Shown here piece after piece: positions 52,914 to 61,284 of a stretch of DNA of 64,000 nucleotides. The position numbers and the translations under genes are program-made. The DNA comes from Aquiluna sp. Its GTDB lineage: Bacteria > Actinomycetota > Actinomycetes > Actinomycetales > Microbacteriaceae. The notes below the pieces were generated by a model. The model was not told the origin of the DNA. It did not search any database and saw only the letters and a program-made list of their open reading frames with translations. The stretch spans positions 372,001 to 436,000 of the forward strand of contig JAIOXN010000001.1 in NCBI GenBank assembly GCA_021741585.1, in the 5' to 3' direction. Position 1 is the stretch's first letter, and the number at the start of each line of letters is the position of its first letter.

Positions 52914-53664
52914 TGAAGATTCTTTCCTGCAATGGGATTCGCCCGAGGCGATTTACTAGTGCATAAGCCACAAAACTAAGCAGCAAGCCAAAGACCAGAA
53001 CTAAAGAACCGAGCTCAGATGCAAATGCCACCTTATTTTGCTCAAGCTGAATCAAAACAAGTGCAATAAGCCAAGGGGCCAAAAGCGCAACTTTCGCACT
53101 ACCCGACACCCAACCCTGCTTGGCCAGGGCTTGCCCAATTACTGCTTGCTCCTCGCGAACTTCTTGAGAAATGCGTTCCCAGTTCTTTGCCATGCCGTGA
53201 TCTCCGAGGTCCTGCGCAAAAACCAATAAAAGCGCCAGCAAATCTGCATGGCGATTAGCTAGCCGGTCCTTGAAGTCCTCCAGAATCAAATCCAGCGGGT
53301 ACCCGGCTTCCAAGAGATTCTCAAGTCTTGATAACTCTTGCCTAAGGGCAACCGGTCCTTCCTTTGCTAGATAGCCAAACTGCTCCTGGATGCCGATTCC
53401 GGATTCGGCAGCAGACTGAAAGGAATCAAACACTTGTGGCCAGCTGCGTTCCAAAGAGCGCTGACGTACTTCCGCCATTACTCGCAAAATCTCAAATCCA
53501 GCTGCAGTTACAAGAAGACTGAGACAGATGGCCAGGCCCGTGACGCCTGTCCATAACAGCGAGCTTGAAAATACCGCGATTGCTGAGCCAAACACCAGAA
53601 TCCAGACCTGCATGGCCCTGTCTGCAAGACCAGCTTTGGATACTAGCTCACTCAAAAAAGTCAC
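52900..53664 (-). CDS. Tad secretion inner-membrane protein TadB
   Basis: 254 residues from GTG 53664, which has GGAGG six bases upstream and overlaps the tadA end by 17 bases; a frame extending to 53748 is not used. N-terminal membrane pair (~15-55), F domain (SWPQVFDSFQSAAESGIGI), and two C-terminal helices (LLAPWLIALVLI, LVLVFGLLLSFVAY). Partner of TadC as platform for the ATPase. Confidence 0.87.
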   Translation of the reverse strand: MTFLSELVSKAGLADRAMQVWILVFGSAIAVFSSSLLWTGVTGLAICLSLLVTAAGFEILRVMAEVRQRSLERSWPQVFDSFQSAAESGIGIQEQFGYLAKEGPVALRQELSRLENLLEAGYPLDLILEDFKDRLANRHADLLALLLVFAQDLGDHGMAKNWERISQEVREEQAVIGQALAKQGWVSGSAKVALLAPWLIALVLIQLEQNKVAFASELGSLVLVFGLLLSFVAYALVNRLGRIPLQERIFNGTF

Positions 53665-54754
53665 TTGGAACCTCCAGAACTTCTGTGACTCGCCTAATGC
53701 CCCGTTTGTCCTTTTCACAAAACAGCACCAAATCGAAAGCTCCAACAATTGTTGGCTTTAAAAAGCTCTCGGTGATGTTGTCACCTGCCAATAAGGGAAG
53801 AGTAAGGAGTTTCCTGATTGCAGCTTGCGCGCTATTGGCATGAATCGTGCAAAGACCTGGGATGCCCGAATTTAGTGCAACCAGCATATCTAGGGCCTCA
53901 GCTCCCCTGACCTCTCCAATCACCAATCTGGTAGGCCGCATTCTGAGAGATTGTTTTACTAATTCCCGAAGGGTTATCTCCCTCGCTCCTTCGGAACCAG
54001 CGGGCCTGGTCTGCATTGCAACCCAGTCACTATGCGAAACAGATATTTCAAAGGTGTCCTCGCAAGAGACAAGTCGCTCCGAATCTGATAATTCATTTAG
54101 AAGTGCTGTCATCAAAGTCGTCTTACCGGCCTGGGTCGCGCCAGCAATTAATATTGACTTCTGGCTTTTCATTGCCCTCTGGAGGATTTCAAATTGGGAA
54201 TCGGTCAGCGCTCCAGCCGCTTGCAGGTCTTTAAGTGTGATTTTTGATTTGCGAAATTTCCTGATGTTTATAGACCAATGCTCCTGGGTGATTTCTGGAA
54301 TCACAACGTGGAGTCTCGAGCCGTCCTTTATTGATGCATCGACAAAAGGCGTTAGCCGATCCACCCGCCGACCGGAGTAGGAGAGCATTCGCAGTGTGAT
54401 GTTCCTAATCGCAGCTGCGGAGAGGTCGAGCTGGATTGACTTATGCCCGGTGGAAGTCCAAAGCTGAATTTCGTTGGGACGGTTGATTGCGATCTCTTCG
54501 ATTTGTGGATCATCGAGATATGGCTGCAAGACTCCGAGTCCGGTTAGTTCCAAGAGTGCTTTTTGGTTCAGCAAATCTTCGTCGATTGGAGCGTTAGAGC
54601 GCTCGGAAACTTCGTCGATGATTCTCTTTGTGGCATGGTTAGGCGTCAGGTCCTGCTTGATGATTAGAGAGCGGCCTCTCTCCAACACCTCTTCCAGTTC
54701 TCGCATGTTCGCAAGTGTTGCAAAACCCAAAAATTGCTGCATTGAGTTTTCCAC
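53648..54754 (-). CDS. Tad secretion ATPase TadA (CpaF-like)
   Basis: 368-residue hexameric secretion ATPase. N-terminal domain with GVLQPYLDDPQIEEIAIN, Walker A GATQAGKT (~205-212), Walker B TRLVIGEVRGAE, and CTIHANS. Powers pilus assembly. Starts are GTG 54754 or ATG 54742; neither has a strong ribosome site. It is divergent from tRNA-Leu with 35 bases between. The CpaE/Ssd-like gene that usually precedes it is absent here. Confidence 0.92.
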   Translation of the reverse strand: MENSMQQFLGFATLANMRELEEVLERGRSLIIKQDLTPNHATKRIIDEVSERSNAPIDEDLLNQKALLELTGLGVLQPYLDDPQIEEIAINRPNEIQLWTSTGHKSIQLDLSAAAIRNITLRMLSYSGRRVDRLTPFVDASIKDGSRLHVVIPEITQEHWSINIRKFRKSKITLKDLQAAGALTDSQFEILQRAMKSQKSILIAGATQAGKTTLMTALLNELSDSERLVSCEDTFEISVSHSDWVAMQTRPAGSEGAREITLRELVKQSLRMRPTRLVIGEVRGAEALDMLVALNSGIPGLCTIHANSAQAAIRKLLTLPLLAGDNITESFLKPTIVGAFDLVLFCEKDKRGIRRVTEVLEVPSDFFE

Positions 54755-54776
54755 AGGGCAAAAAATCCGCTAAGCT
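54748..54776 (+). promoter_or_regulatory. Candidate promoter of tRNA-Leu
   Basis: TTTCCA (54748-54753), 17-base spacer, TAAGCT (54771-54776), with the mature tRNA beginning 13 bases later. It overlaps the divergent tadA start region. Confidence 0.4.
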
Positions 54777-54789
54777 TTGTGAGTTCCAA

Positions 54790-54871
54790 GCGGGTGTGGC
54801 GAAATTGGCAGACGCACCAGATTTAGGTTCTGGCGCCGAGAGGCGTGGGGGTTCAAGTCCCTTCACCCGCA
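54790..54871 (+). tRNA. tRNA-Leu, anticodon UAG
   Basis: A complete class II tRNA: acceptor stem GCGGGTG with CACCCGC, D arm GCG/CGC, anticodon stem CCAGA/TCTGG with loop TTTAGGT (anticodon TAG in DNA, reads CUA and related Leu codons), long variable arm CGCC-GAGA-GGCG, T loop TTCAAGT, discriminator A as required for leucine. CCA is not encoded. Confidence 0.97.
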
Positions 54872-54876
54872 CAAAA

Positions 54877-54902
54877 AACCACCCAAGATTTCTTGGGTGG
54901 TT
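54877..54902. terminator. Bidirectional terminator between tRNA-Leu and GH42 gene
   Basis: Perfect 12-bp inverted repeat (54877-54888 with 54891-54902). Reading minus, it is followed by a run of six T, a strong terminator for the GH36-GH42 operon; reading plus, it is followed by TTATTTGTTTATAAG, serving the tRNA. Confidence 0.88.
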
Positions 54903-54920
54903 ATTTGTTTATAAGGGCTT

Positions 54921-56822
54921 TTACTTGGTGATAGAAACCGAATTCTGATTGTGATCAATTTCAAATCTGTACGGTCCGCGGCGAGTGATTTCAACGCCAT
55001 TGCCACCCTCAGACTGAATCCCAAGCTGCTCAGCGATTCCGGCAAAAAAAGCTTTTTGAGAATCTAACAAGAGCTCGGTTCCCTGGTACCAAGCGGTTGA
55101 AGAACCTAAGGTTCGCTTGGCAATCGCAACCGAACCATCTACATCGCTTCCTGCAAAGCTGGCAACCATTTCAGCTCCGTTTAGACGTGATAATTCGCTC
55201 CAGAGCTTGGTCTTTAAGCCATTAGACAGAGTGAGCTCTTGACCTGGTCTGAGCGGATACAACTCCTCGACATAAACGCCGATCAGCTCTTTTACCAGCC
55301 GACCTCCGTAGCCACCGAGTTTCACTCTTAGGGTTCTGTCGGTGATGTTGGAGAAGTATCCAACAACCAGGTTGCCGCCATTTTTGGCATAGTCGGAGAA
55401 TATCTTCTCCTCTTGCTCGGAGAGCATATGAACCATTGGCATCAGGACCAATTTGTATTCTGCTAGGCGCTCTGACGAGCTGTCTGCGGGAACAAAATCT
55501 ACTTGGATTCCGAGCTCCCAAAGCGCTCTGTACCAGGTTGCAACAGTTTCCGAATAGCTCAAATCTTCAGTCGGAAGATTAGCCTGCATCATGGCCCAGA
55601 ACTGCTCATAGTCATAGACCATGGCAACCTTTGCCTTGTCATTTGCATGCTCCGAGATTTCTGGGTGTGCTGCAAGCAGCGCACCCAGTTCTGCAACCTC
55701 ACGATAAACCCGAGTGTCTTCACCTGCGTGAGGAACCATAGAAGAATGCATTCGCTCGGAACCGGCTTGACCCTGACGCCACTGGAAGTACATTGCACCC
55801 TGCGAACCGCGAGCAACAAAGCTCATCGCATTGCGCTTTTCTTGACCCGGAGTCTTTGCGTAGTTTCTTGGCTGCCAGTTCACTGCAGATGAAGAGTGCT
55901 CCATCAATAGCCACTGGTTGCCGTTTGCAAAAGCTCTGGTGAGATCAGCCATTTGAGCAAGATCGATGTGGTTTAGTTCATCGTGTTGCGCCAAATAGTG
56001 ATCGGTGGAAACAAAGTCCACCTCTTTAGCCCAGGCAAAGTAATCCATCGCATAGGTGAACTTCATGCTCATGAAGTTGGTGGTCACTGGATTCACGGTG
56101 TCGTATTTCTTGATGATGTCGCGTTCCATCTTGAACAGCTCCAGGGTGACATCTGAGGAGAAGCGCTTGAAGTCAAGCTGCTGCCCTGGGTTTGGATGAG
56201 TGCCATCTGGGGTCCTCTTTGGAACCACAATTTCTTCCCAGTTGTAATAGCGCTGGGACCAGAAATCGGTTCCCCACGATGCATTTAGCTCATCCAGTGA
56301 TGAGTATTTATTCTTAAGCCAAGCGACAAACGCATTCTTCGAGGTGTCGCAGTAACAGTAAGGGGCATGGCAGCCGTATTCGTTGTTCACATGCCACATC
56401 TTCACAGCAGGGTGCTTGGAATATCGCTCTGCAATCTTCTCGACCAACTTGGCTGCACGATCGCGATAAACAGGGCTGGCGGCGCAATAGGCCTGGCGAC
56501 CACCGTGTGTCAGCTGCACGCCATCAAAGTTGATTGGAAGCATTTCTGGGTACTTGAGTGCCATCCAAGCTGGTGGTGATGCAGTCGCAGTTGCCATATC
56601 AACGTTGATACCGCCTTTGTGCAACAAGTCCATAACCTCGTCAAGCCACTCAAAGTGATACTCACCCTCGGATCGCTCAATCTTGGCCCAGGAAAAAATC
56701 CCCAGTGAGACCAAGTTGACATTCGCCTTCTGCATCAGGCGAACATCGTCTTGCCAGACCTCTTTTGGCCACTGCTCTGGGTTGTAGTCGCCGCCAAAGT
56801 GCAATTTGTGTAGGTTGAGCAT
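54921..56822 (-). CDS. Beta-galactosidase, GH42
   Basis: 633 residues, slightly short for the family. Catalytic residues: Glu148 in WHVNNEYG (acid/base) and Glu308 in LLMEHS (nucleophile). The cysteine cluster that binds zinc in GH42 is present (Cys113, Cys151, Cys156, Cys158). After the barrel come the trimerisation domain and a short C-terminal beta domain. No signal peptide, so it acts on imported beta-galactosides. It follows the GH36 gene with no gap. Confidence 0.95.
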   Translation of the reverse strand: MLNLHKLHFGGDYNPEQWPKEVWQDDVRLMQKANVNLVSLGIFSWAKIERSEGEYHFEWLDEVMDLLHKGGINVDMATATASPPAWMALKYPEMLPINFDGVQLTHGGRQAYCAASPVYRDRAAKLVEKIAERYSKHPAVKMWHVNNEYGCHAPYCYCDTSKNAFVAWLKNKYSSLDELNASWGTDFWSQRYYNWEEIVVPKRTPDGTHPNPGQQLDFKRFSSDVTLELFKMERDIIKKYDTVNPVTTNFMSMKFTYAMDYFAWAKEVDFVSTDHYLAQHDELNHIDLAQMADLTRAFANGNQWLLMEHSSSAVNWQPRNYAKTPGQEKRNAMSFVARGSQGAMYFQWRQGQAGSERMHSSMVPHAGEDTRVYREVAELGALLAAHPEISEHANDKAKVAMVYDYEQFWAMMQANLPTEDLSYSETVATWYRALWELGIQVDFVPADSSSERLAEYKLVLMPMVHMLSEQEEKIFSDYAKNGGNLVVGYFSNITDRTLRVKLGGYGGRLVKELIGVYVEELYPLRPGQELTLSNGLKTKLWSELSRLNGAEMVASFAGSDVDGSVAIAKRTLGSSTAWYQGTELLLDSQKAFFAGIAEQLGIQSEGGNGVEITRRGPYRFEIDHNQNSVSITK

Positions 56823-58934
56823 TTATTTAGCCTCTATTTCAATTAGGAACGCGTTTTCTGGGAACAAGATTGGTGCCTGGAGTCCCATATGCATAAGGGC
56901 TGAACCAGAGAGAACAATGCCCTCGAACCAGGCAACATTTTGGCGCTGAAGATACTTGGGCTCCCCGGCAGGGAAAACCGCTTTCACGTGATACTTTTTT
57001 TCTGGATTTAGCCCTGCAAACCGAATTGCACCGGGTTTTGATCCACCTTGGCCACCAAGATTTGCATAGGCGAAAAGACCCTTGGTTTTGTCTTTTGAAA
57101 CTACGCCGTGAACAAAAATCTCTGGGTTCACAAGCTCCACTCGAACCATTGATCCAGAGTGAATCAGCTCGCGATTCGCTTTGTAGTAACTAGCCCAGGT
57201 TTTTAGCTTTTGCTTCTCATCATCAGTGCAAGTGGTGATGTCCCACTCCAGGCCGGCATGCCCAAACAGTGCGGTAATTGCCCGGAAGGAAAGCTCGTGT
57301 ACTCGGCCAGTGGTGTGTGACTTAGTTGGTCCAATATGAGATCCAAGCAGCTCCGGTGGAATTCCAATCTGGGTGTAGCGCTGAATGTATTGGCGCTCCA
57401 ATGCGTCGTTGCAATCCGAGGTCCAGAATCGATCTGCGTGATCGATCATCCCAAGATCGATTCGGCCGCCTCCGGATGCACAGCTTTCGATTTCTAGACC
57501 CGGATGACGCTTTTTGAGCTCATCAAACAACCGATAAATTGCCAAAGTTTGCTCGTGAACTATCGGTTTGTTATTTCCGCCAGCCTCAATCAGAAAACGG
57601 TTGTGATCCCACTTGATGTAGGCAATCTCGTTCTCAGACAGCACAGCGTCAACCTGGCTTAGGACATGTTCAAATGCCTCCGGAATTGTCAAGTTCAGAA
57701 CTTGCTGGTAGCGACCGGTTGGAGGGACCCTGCCTCCTGCCGACAAAATCCAATCTGGATGCGCGCGGTATAGATCCGAATCAGGATTCACCATTTCACC
57801 TTCGAACCAAAGTCCGAATTCCATGCCGCAAGACTTCACTTTTTCGATCAGCGGTCCAAGCCCCTGAGGCCACACATCCTTGGAGATCACCCAGTCTCCC
57901 AGACCTCTGAGGTCATCTCTCCTGGAGCCAAACCAGCCGTCGTCTAGAACAAATCTTTCAACGCCTATTTCCTTCGCAACATCAGCAAGCTCTGAGAGCT
58001 TTTCAAGATTGTGGTCGAAGTAGACCGCTTCCCATACATTCAAGGTGAGAGGCCTTGGACGCTGCGGGTGGTTTGGGCGAGAGCGAACGTATTTATAAAT
58101 CGAGTTGGTTATGCCGTCGATTCCGGAATCCGAGTAGCTCGCGATCACACTTGGTGCCAGATAGCTTTCGCCCTGCTCGAGAATCATTTCCCCTGGCAGA
58201 AGAAGTTCACTTGCAGATATCGAGGTTCTGCCAGTTTGGGTTCGCTCAATCTTGTGCCTCGAATTTCCAGAAAAGGCAAGCCCCAAAGACCAAACCTCAC
58301 CGGTTTGGTAATTTGCGCCCTTGGTCATTGCTAATTGCACGATCGTGTAGTCGTGGCTTGAGCGACCCTCTCGGACTTCCCTGGAAAAGATTCCGGGCTG
58401 TATGTCCCGACGATTTGGCTGACGCTCTTTCACCCATGAGCCCGAGAAATCAAGTGACTCCGCGACTTGATCGCCCAATGGCATCACGACACTCAAGTCT
58501 TCTAAGGTGAAGCTGCTCGTTTCAAGGTTTTTGAGGCCTTGGCTAACCCTAAGAACTCCCCCGCCAACAAATTCGTATCGCACCCAAATTTCGAGACCGG
58601 CCAATGTGTCCTCGGCATGAATTTCGACAAAGCTACGTGATTGATCCACCCTGGTGACCGAGAAGGCCTGTGAGAAATCGCTGCCCGAGCGATGCCCCAA
58701 AAGCGCTGGGTGGTAGACATTACCGTTCGCATTCTCACGCCAAATTCCAACAAAGTGATGCTCATCATGCTCAGCATGAGCAATTGGCTCAAGGGATGCC
58801 TTCACATAATCCGAAACCGTATCAATAGAACCTAAAGATTTGCCCCAGTGCAGAATCTGTGGGTTTGAAAACGAAAAATCAATTAGAAGCGAAGTGTCCG
58901 CTTCTGAGATGTGTGCGAAGGCTGGAATGCTCAA
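56823..58934 (-). CDS. Alpha-galactosidase, GH36
   Basis: 703 residues from TTG 58934, chosen for CAGGA six bases upstream and because the N-terminus then fits the family; the frame is open to TTG 59072 but without a ribosome site. N-terminal beta-supersandwich, then the barrel with LDDGWFGSRRDD, KWDHNR (nucleophile Asp443), ESCASGGGRID and TSDCND (acid/base Asp507), and a C-terminal beta domain. Hydrolyses alpha-1,6-galactosides such as melibiose or raffinose. It is cytoplasmic and is the first gene of the operon with GH42. Confidence 0.93.
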   Translation of the reverse strand: MSIPAFAHISEADTSLLIDFSFSNPQILHWGKSLGSIDTVSDYVKASLEPIAHAEHDEHHFVGIWRENANGNVYHPALLGHRSGSDFSQAFSVTRVDQSRSFVEIHAEDTLAGLEIWVRYEFVGGGVLRVSQGLKNLETSSFTLEDLSVVMPLGDQVAESLDFSGSWVKERQPNRRDIQPGIFSREVREGRSSHDYTIVQLAMTKGANYQTGEVWSLGLAFSGNSRHKIERTQTGRTSISASELLLPGEMILEQGESYLAPSVIASYSDSGIDGITNSIYKYVRSRPNHPQRPRPLTLNVWEAVYFDHNLEKLSELADVAKEIGVERFVLDDGWFGSRRDDLRGLGDWVISKDVWPQGLGPLIEKVKSCGMEFGLWFEGEMVNPDSDLYRAHPDWILSAGGRVPPTGRYQQVLNLTIPEAFEHVLSQVDAVLSENEIAYIKWDHNRFLIEAGGNNKPIVHEQTLAIYRLFDELKKRHPGLEIESCASGGGRIDLGMIDHADRFWTSDCNDALERQYIQRYTQIGIPPELLGSHIGPTKSHTTGRVHELSFRAITALFGHAGLEWDITTCTDDEKQKLKTWASYYKANRELIHSGSMVRVELVNPEIFVHGVVSKDKTKGLFAYANLGGQGGSKPGAIRFAGLNPEKKYHVKAVFPAGEPKYLQRQNVAWFEGIVLSGSALMHMGLQAPILFPENAFLIEIEAK

Positions 58935-59237
58935 ATTAGTTCCTGAACTATTGGTCTTATTAGTCTTGCTGCTTACCCAGGTGATGTCTAGGACACCACC
59001 TGGGTAACACTCAGTTGCTACCGGGCTGAAGCAAGTTGCTGTTGCAACAGCCCACCGATTCGCCTCGCGCAAAACTTGAGGTTAATCGGTCTTAGTTTGC
59101 CTCAGTTTTGGTTGATATTTTGGTTGAAAACAAAAAATTCGAACTAAAAACGACAAAAGTAATCAATTTGTTAGTCAATAATGCACAAATCCATAAAACA
59201 GGACTAACCTTTCCATTTGAATTCACGGGGAGAAATT
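58935..59237. promoter_or_regulatory. Divergent control region of the galactosidase operon and DeoR gene
   Basis: About 300 bases, very AT-rich in its middle, between the GH36 start and the regulator. It contains an exact tandem repeat TTTTGGTTGA at 59106-59115 and 59118-59127 (12-base period) and an inverted repeat GTTAGTC (59170-59176) with GACTAAC (59202-59208). These are the best operator candidates for the DeoR-type protein. No promoter with a good -35 and -10 stands out. The part from 58935 to 59072 is an open frame without other coding signs. Confidence 0.6.
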
Positions 59238-60008
59238 ATGCTCGCAGCTCAGAGAAAAGCTCGCATTCTTGAGCAGGTAAGTCAGCAAGGCGCCATGCGC
59301 ATCTCCGAGCTCGCGGAAGTTCTAGAGGTATCCGAAGTAACCATTCGCCGCGATGTCGAAGCTATGGCCAGCCAGGGTCTGGTGGATAAGGTTCATGGTG
59401 GCGTGACTGCTAACTCACTGTCTCTGACCGTCGAGCCTCCGTTTGCGGCGAATTCCAAAAAGGAGGAATCAGCCAAGGAGTCCATGGCACTTGAAGCTGC
59501 CAAGTTGATTCATCCAGGAATGGCTATTGCTCTATTAGGCGGCAGTTCGGTTTATGCACTTGCCAAGTTGCTTAGGGAGACTCCTTCATTGACAGTTGTC
59601 ACAAACTCGGTTCCAATCTCGGATCTTTTTGCCCAAAACCCAAGAGCAGATCAAACCATTGTTTTGACCGGTGGCGTGAGAACCCCTACCGACTCTTTGG
59701 TTGGAAATATCGCGGCCGAAACCTTCTCCAGATTCAACTTGGATATGGTCTTTTTGGGAACCCACGGCATGGACAAAGAATTCGGCTTCTCGTCTCCAAA
59801 TTTGGATGAATCAGAAACCAACCGCGAAGTTATTCGCAGAGCCGCCAAAGTTGTGGTTTTGGCAGACAGTACAAAGTGGGGAATCAGAGGCTTCTCATCC
59901 TTTGCGGACTTTGAGAAAGCAGACCTCGTAATCACCAGCAAGGGCTTGACCCCTGATCGCCTTGAGGAATTGCGCTCGCGAGTCAAAGAGGTTCGGGTGG
60001 CTAAGTAG
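59238..60008 (+). CDS. DeoR/GlpR-family sugar-responsive repressor
   Basis: 256 residues from ATG 59238 (GGGGAG six bases upstream; a frame from TTG 59217 is less likely). N-terminal winged helix: MRISELAEVLEVSEVTIRRD and GLVDKVHGG, the DeoR signature. The C-terminal sugar-phosphate-binding domain holds LLGGSSVYALAKLL, VVTNSVPI and KVVVLADSTKWG. It is divergent from the galactosidase operon and is its probable regulator, likely released by a phosphorylated sugar. Confidence 0.92.
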   Translation: MLAAQRKARILEQVSQQGAMRISELAEVLEVSEVTIRRDVEAMASQGLVDKVHGGVTANSLSLTVEPPFAANSKKEESAKESMALEAAKLIHPGMAIALLGGSSVYALAKLLRETPSLTVVTNSVPISDLFAQNPRADQTIVLTGGVRTPTDSLVGNIAAETFSRFNLDMVFLGTHGMDKEFGFSSPNLDESETNREVIRRAAKVVVLADSTKWGIRGFSSFADFEKADLVITSKGLTPDRLEELRSRVKEVRVAK

Positions 60009-60010
60009 TT

Positions 60011-60583
60011 TTACTTGCCAAGATTCAAAGACATCAAGTAGCTGCCGATTGGCTTGCCAAACCTGACTGCGATTTTTGCCAGGTGACCCTGTTCTTGAAA
60101 TCCAAGTTTTTTATGAAGCGCGATTGAGGCATCCGCGCCACGATCGGCTATCACCGCAATGATCTCTCTGACGCCGACGTTCTTTGATTCTCTAATAAGT
60201 TCATTGAGCAATTTGGTGCCAAGCTTTTTGCCGGTTGCTGCTGCTGATAGATAAATCGAATTTTCAACCACCTTCAGATACCCAGATCTTTGCCGCCAAG
60301 GAGCAACAAAAGCGAACCCAATCACATTCAGTTCACCTTTGCAGAGCACCAAAAATGGCAAGTCGAATTTGTCTAGAACTTCAAGTTTTTCTTGCCAATA
60401 GCCAAGATCGAGCGGCTTTTCGTCGAAGGTTACGACGGTGTTGCGGATGAAGTAGTTATAGATGTCTTTGATCTGAGGCAAATCCTGCGCGGTGGCTTTT
60501 CTAATACTGATTGGAACTTCTGGCTCCGGACCTTTTTGCCGAAGCTTGCGAACCATCCGCCAACGGGTTTCGGAGTCAACCAC
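60011..60583 (-). CDS. GNAT-family N-acetyltransferase (Pat-like)
   Basis: 190 residues. SIRKATAQDLPQIKDIYNYF opens the GNAT domain; the acetyl-CoA loop region SAAATGKKLGTKLLNELI and HKKLGFQEQGHL are typical of the phosphinothricin acetyltransferase-like branch. The exact substrate is unknown. GTG 60583 directly follows the ung stop and has GGAG seven bases upstream. Only two bases separate it from the convergent DeoR gene. Confidence 0.85.
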   Translation of the reverse strand: MVDSETRWRMVRKLRQKGPEPEVPISIRKATAQDLPQIKDIYNYFIRNTVVTFDEKPLDLGYWQEKLEVLDKFDLPFLVLCKGELNVIGFAFVAPWRQRSGYLKVVENSIYLSAAATGKKLGTKLLNELIRESKNVGVREIIAVIADRGADASIALHKKLGFQEQGHLAKIAVRFGKPIGSYLMSLNLGK

Positions 60584-61237
60584 CTAGGCGCTCCAATCGA
60601 TCGGGTCTAAACCAGACTCTAATAGTGCTTTATTACATTCAGAAAACGGCCGCGAGCCAAAGAATCCTCGGTAGCTTGAAAGCGGCGACGGGTGAGCACT
60701 CTGGATGATCCTTGAAGATCCCAAGAAAGGCTTTAGTTCCAAAGCCTTCTGCCCCCACAAAATCGAAACCAAAACATCTCCGTGAATTTTGTAAAGCGCA
60801 CTAACTGCCGCCTGGGTAATCTCGGCCCAGCCAAAATCCAAATGGGCGGCGGTGTTATTCGCATCAGTAGTCAGGTGTCGATTCAACAACATCACACCGC
60901 GCTGCGACCATGGGCTTATGTCAGCAGAGAGCACCATGTCATCTCCAAGATCCGATCGCAACTCTTTAAATATGTTTGTCAGCGTTGGGGGCAATGGTCG
61001 AGTCCCCTCAGGCACCGCAAATGCCAAACCAATTGCATGCCCAGGTGTTGGATATGGGTCCTGCCCCAAAATCAAAACCCGATAATCCTTTGGTGAGATC
61101 TCGAAGACGCGCAAGATGTTTTCGGCCTTGGGGACGGTGTCTTGCTTTGCTTCAACAAGTTCCAAAACCTCGGCAAGTTTTGGCAATTGAGGCGCCAATA
61201 GTTCTTGCCAGTCTTGGTGCATCTGGGAAATAGGCAT
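60584..61237 (-). CDS. ung: Uracil-DNA glycosylase
   Basis: 217 residues from ATG 61237, with AGGA seven bases upstream; the upstream extension is rejected. Family 1 motifs: LILGQDPYPTPGHAIG with the water-activating Asp, LLNRHLT, and SAHPSPLSSYRGFFGS. Removes uracil from DNA. It forms a pair with the acetyltransferase gene. Confidence 0.97.
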   Translation of the reverse strand: MPISQMHQDWQELLAPQLPKLAEVLELVEAKQDTVPKAENILRVFEISPKDYRVLILGQDPYPTPGHAIGLAFAVPEGTRPLPPTLTNIFKELRSDLGDDMVLSADISPWSQRGVMLLNRHLTTDANNTAAHLDFGWAEITQAAVSALYKIHGDVLVSILWGQKALELKPFLGSSRIIQSAHPSPLSSYRGFFGSRPFSECNKALLESGLDPIDWSA

Positions 61238-61284
61238 AACTAATCCTAAAAGTGGCAAGATTGCACTTGCGCAAAGGAGCCAAA

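Noticed and set aside
54746-54757. DnaA-box-like TTTTCCACA near the tadA start
   Set aside because: It departs from the consensus at one position, is single, and coincides with coding sequence and the tRNA promoter.
58011-58510. Overlapping plus-strand frames opposite the GH36 gene
   Set aside because: Antisense to conserved alpha-galactosidase sequence, no ribosome sites.
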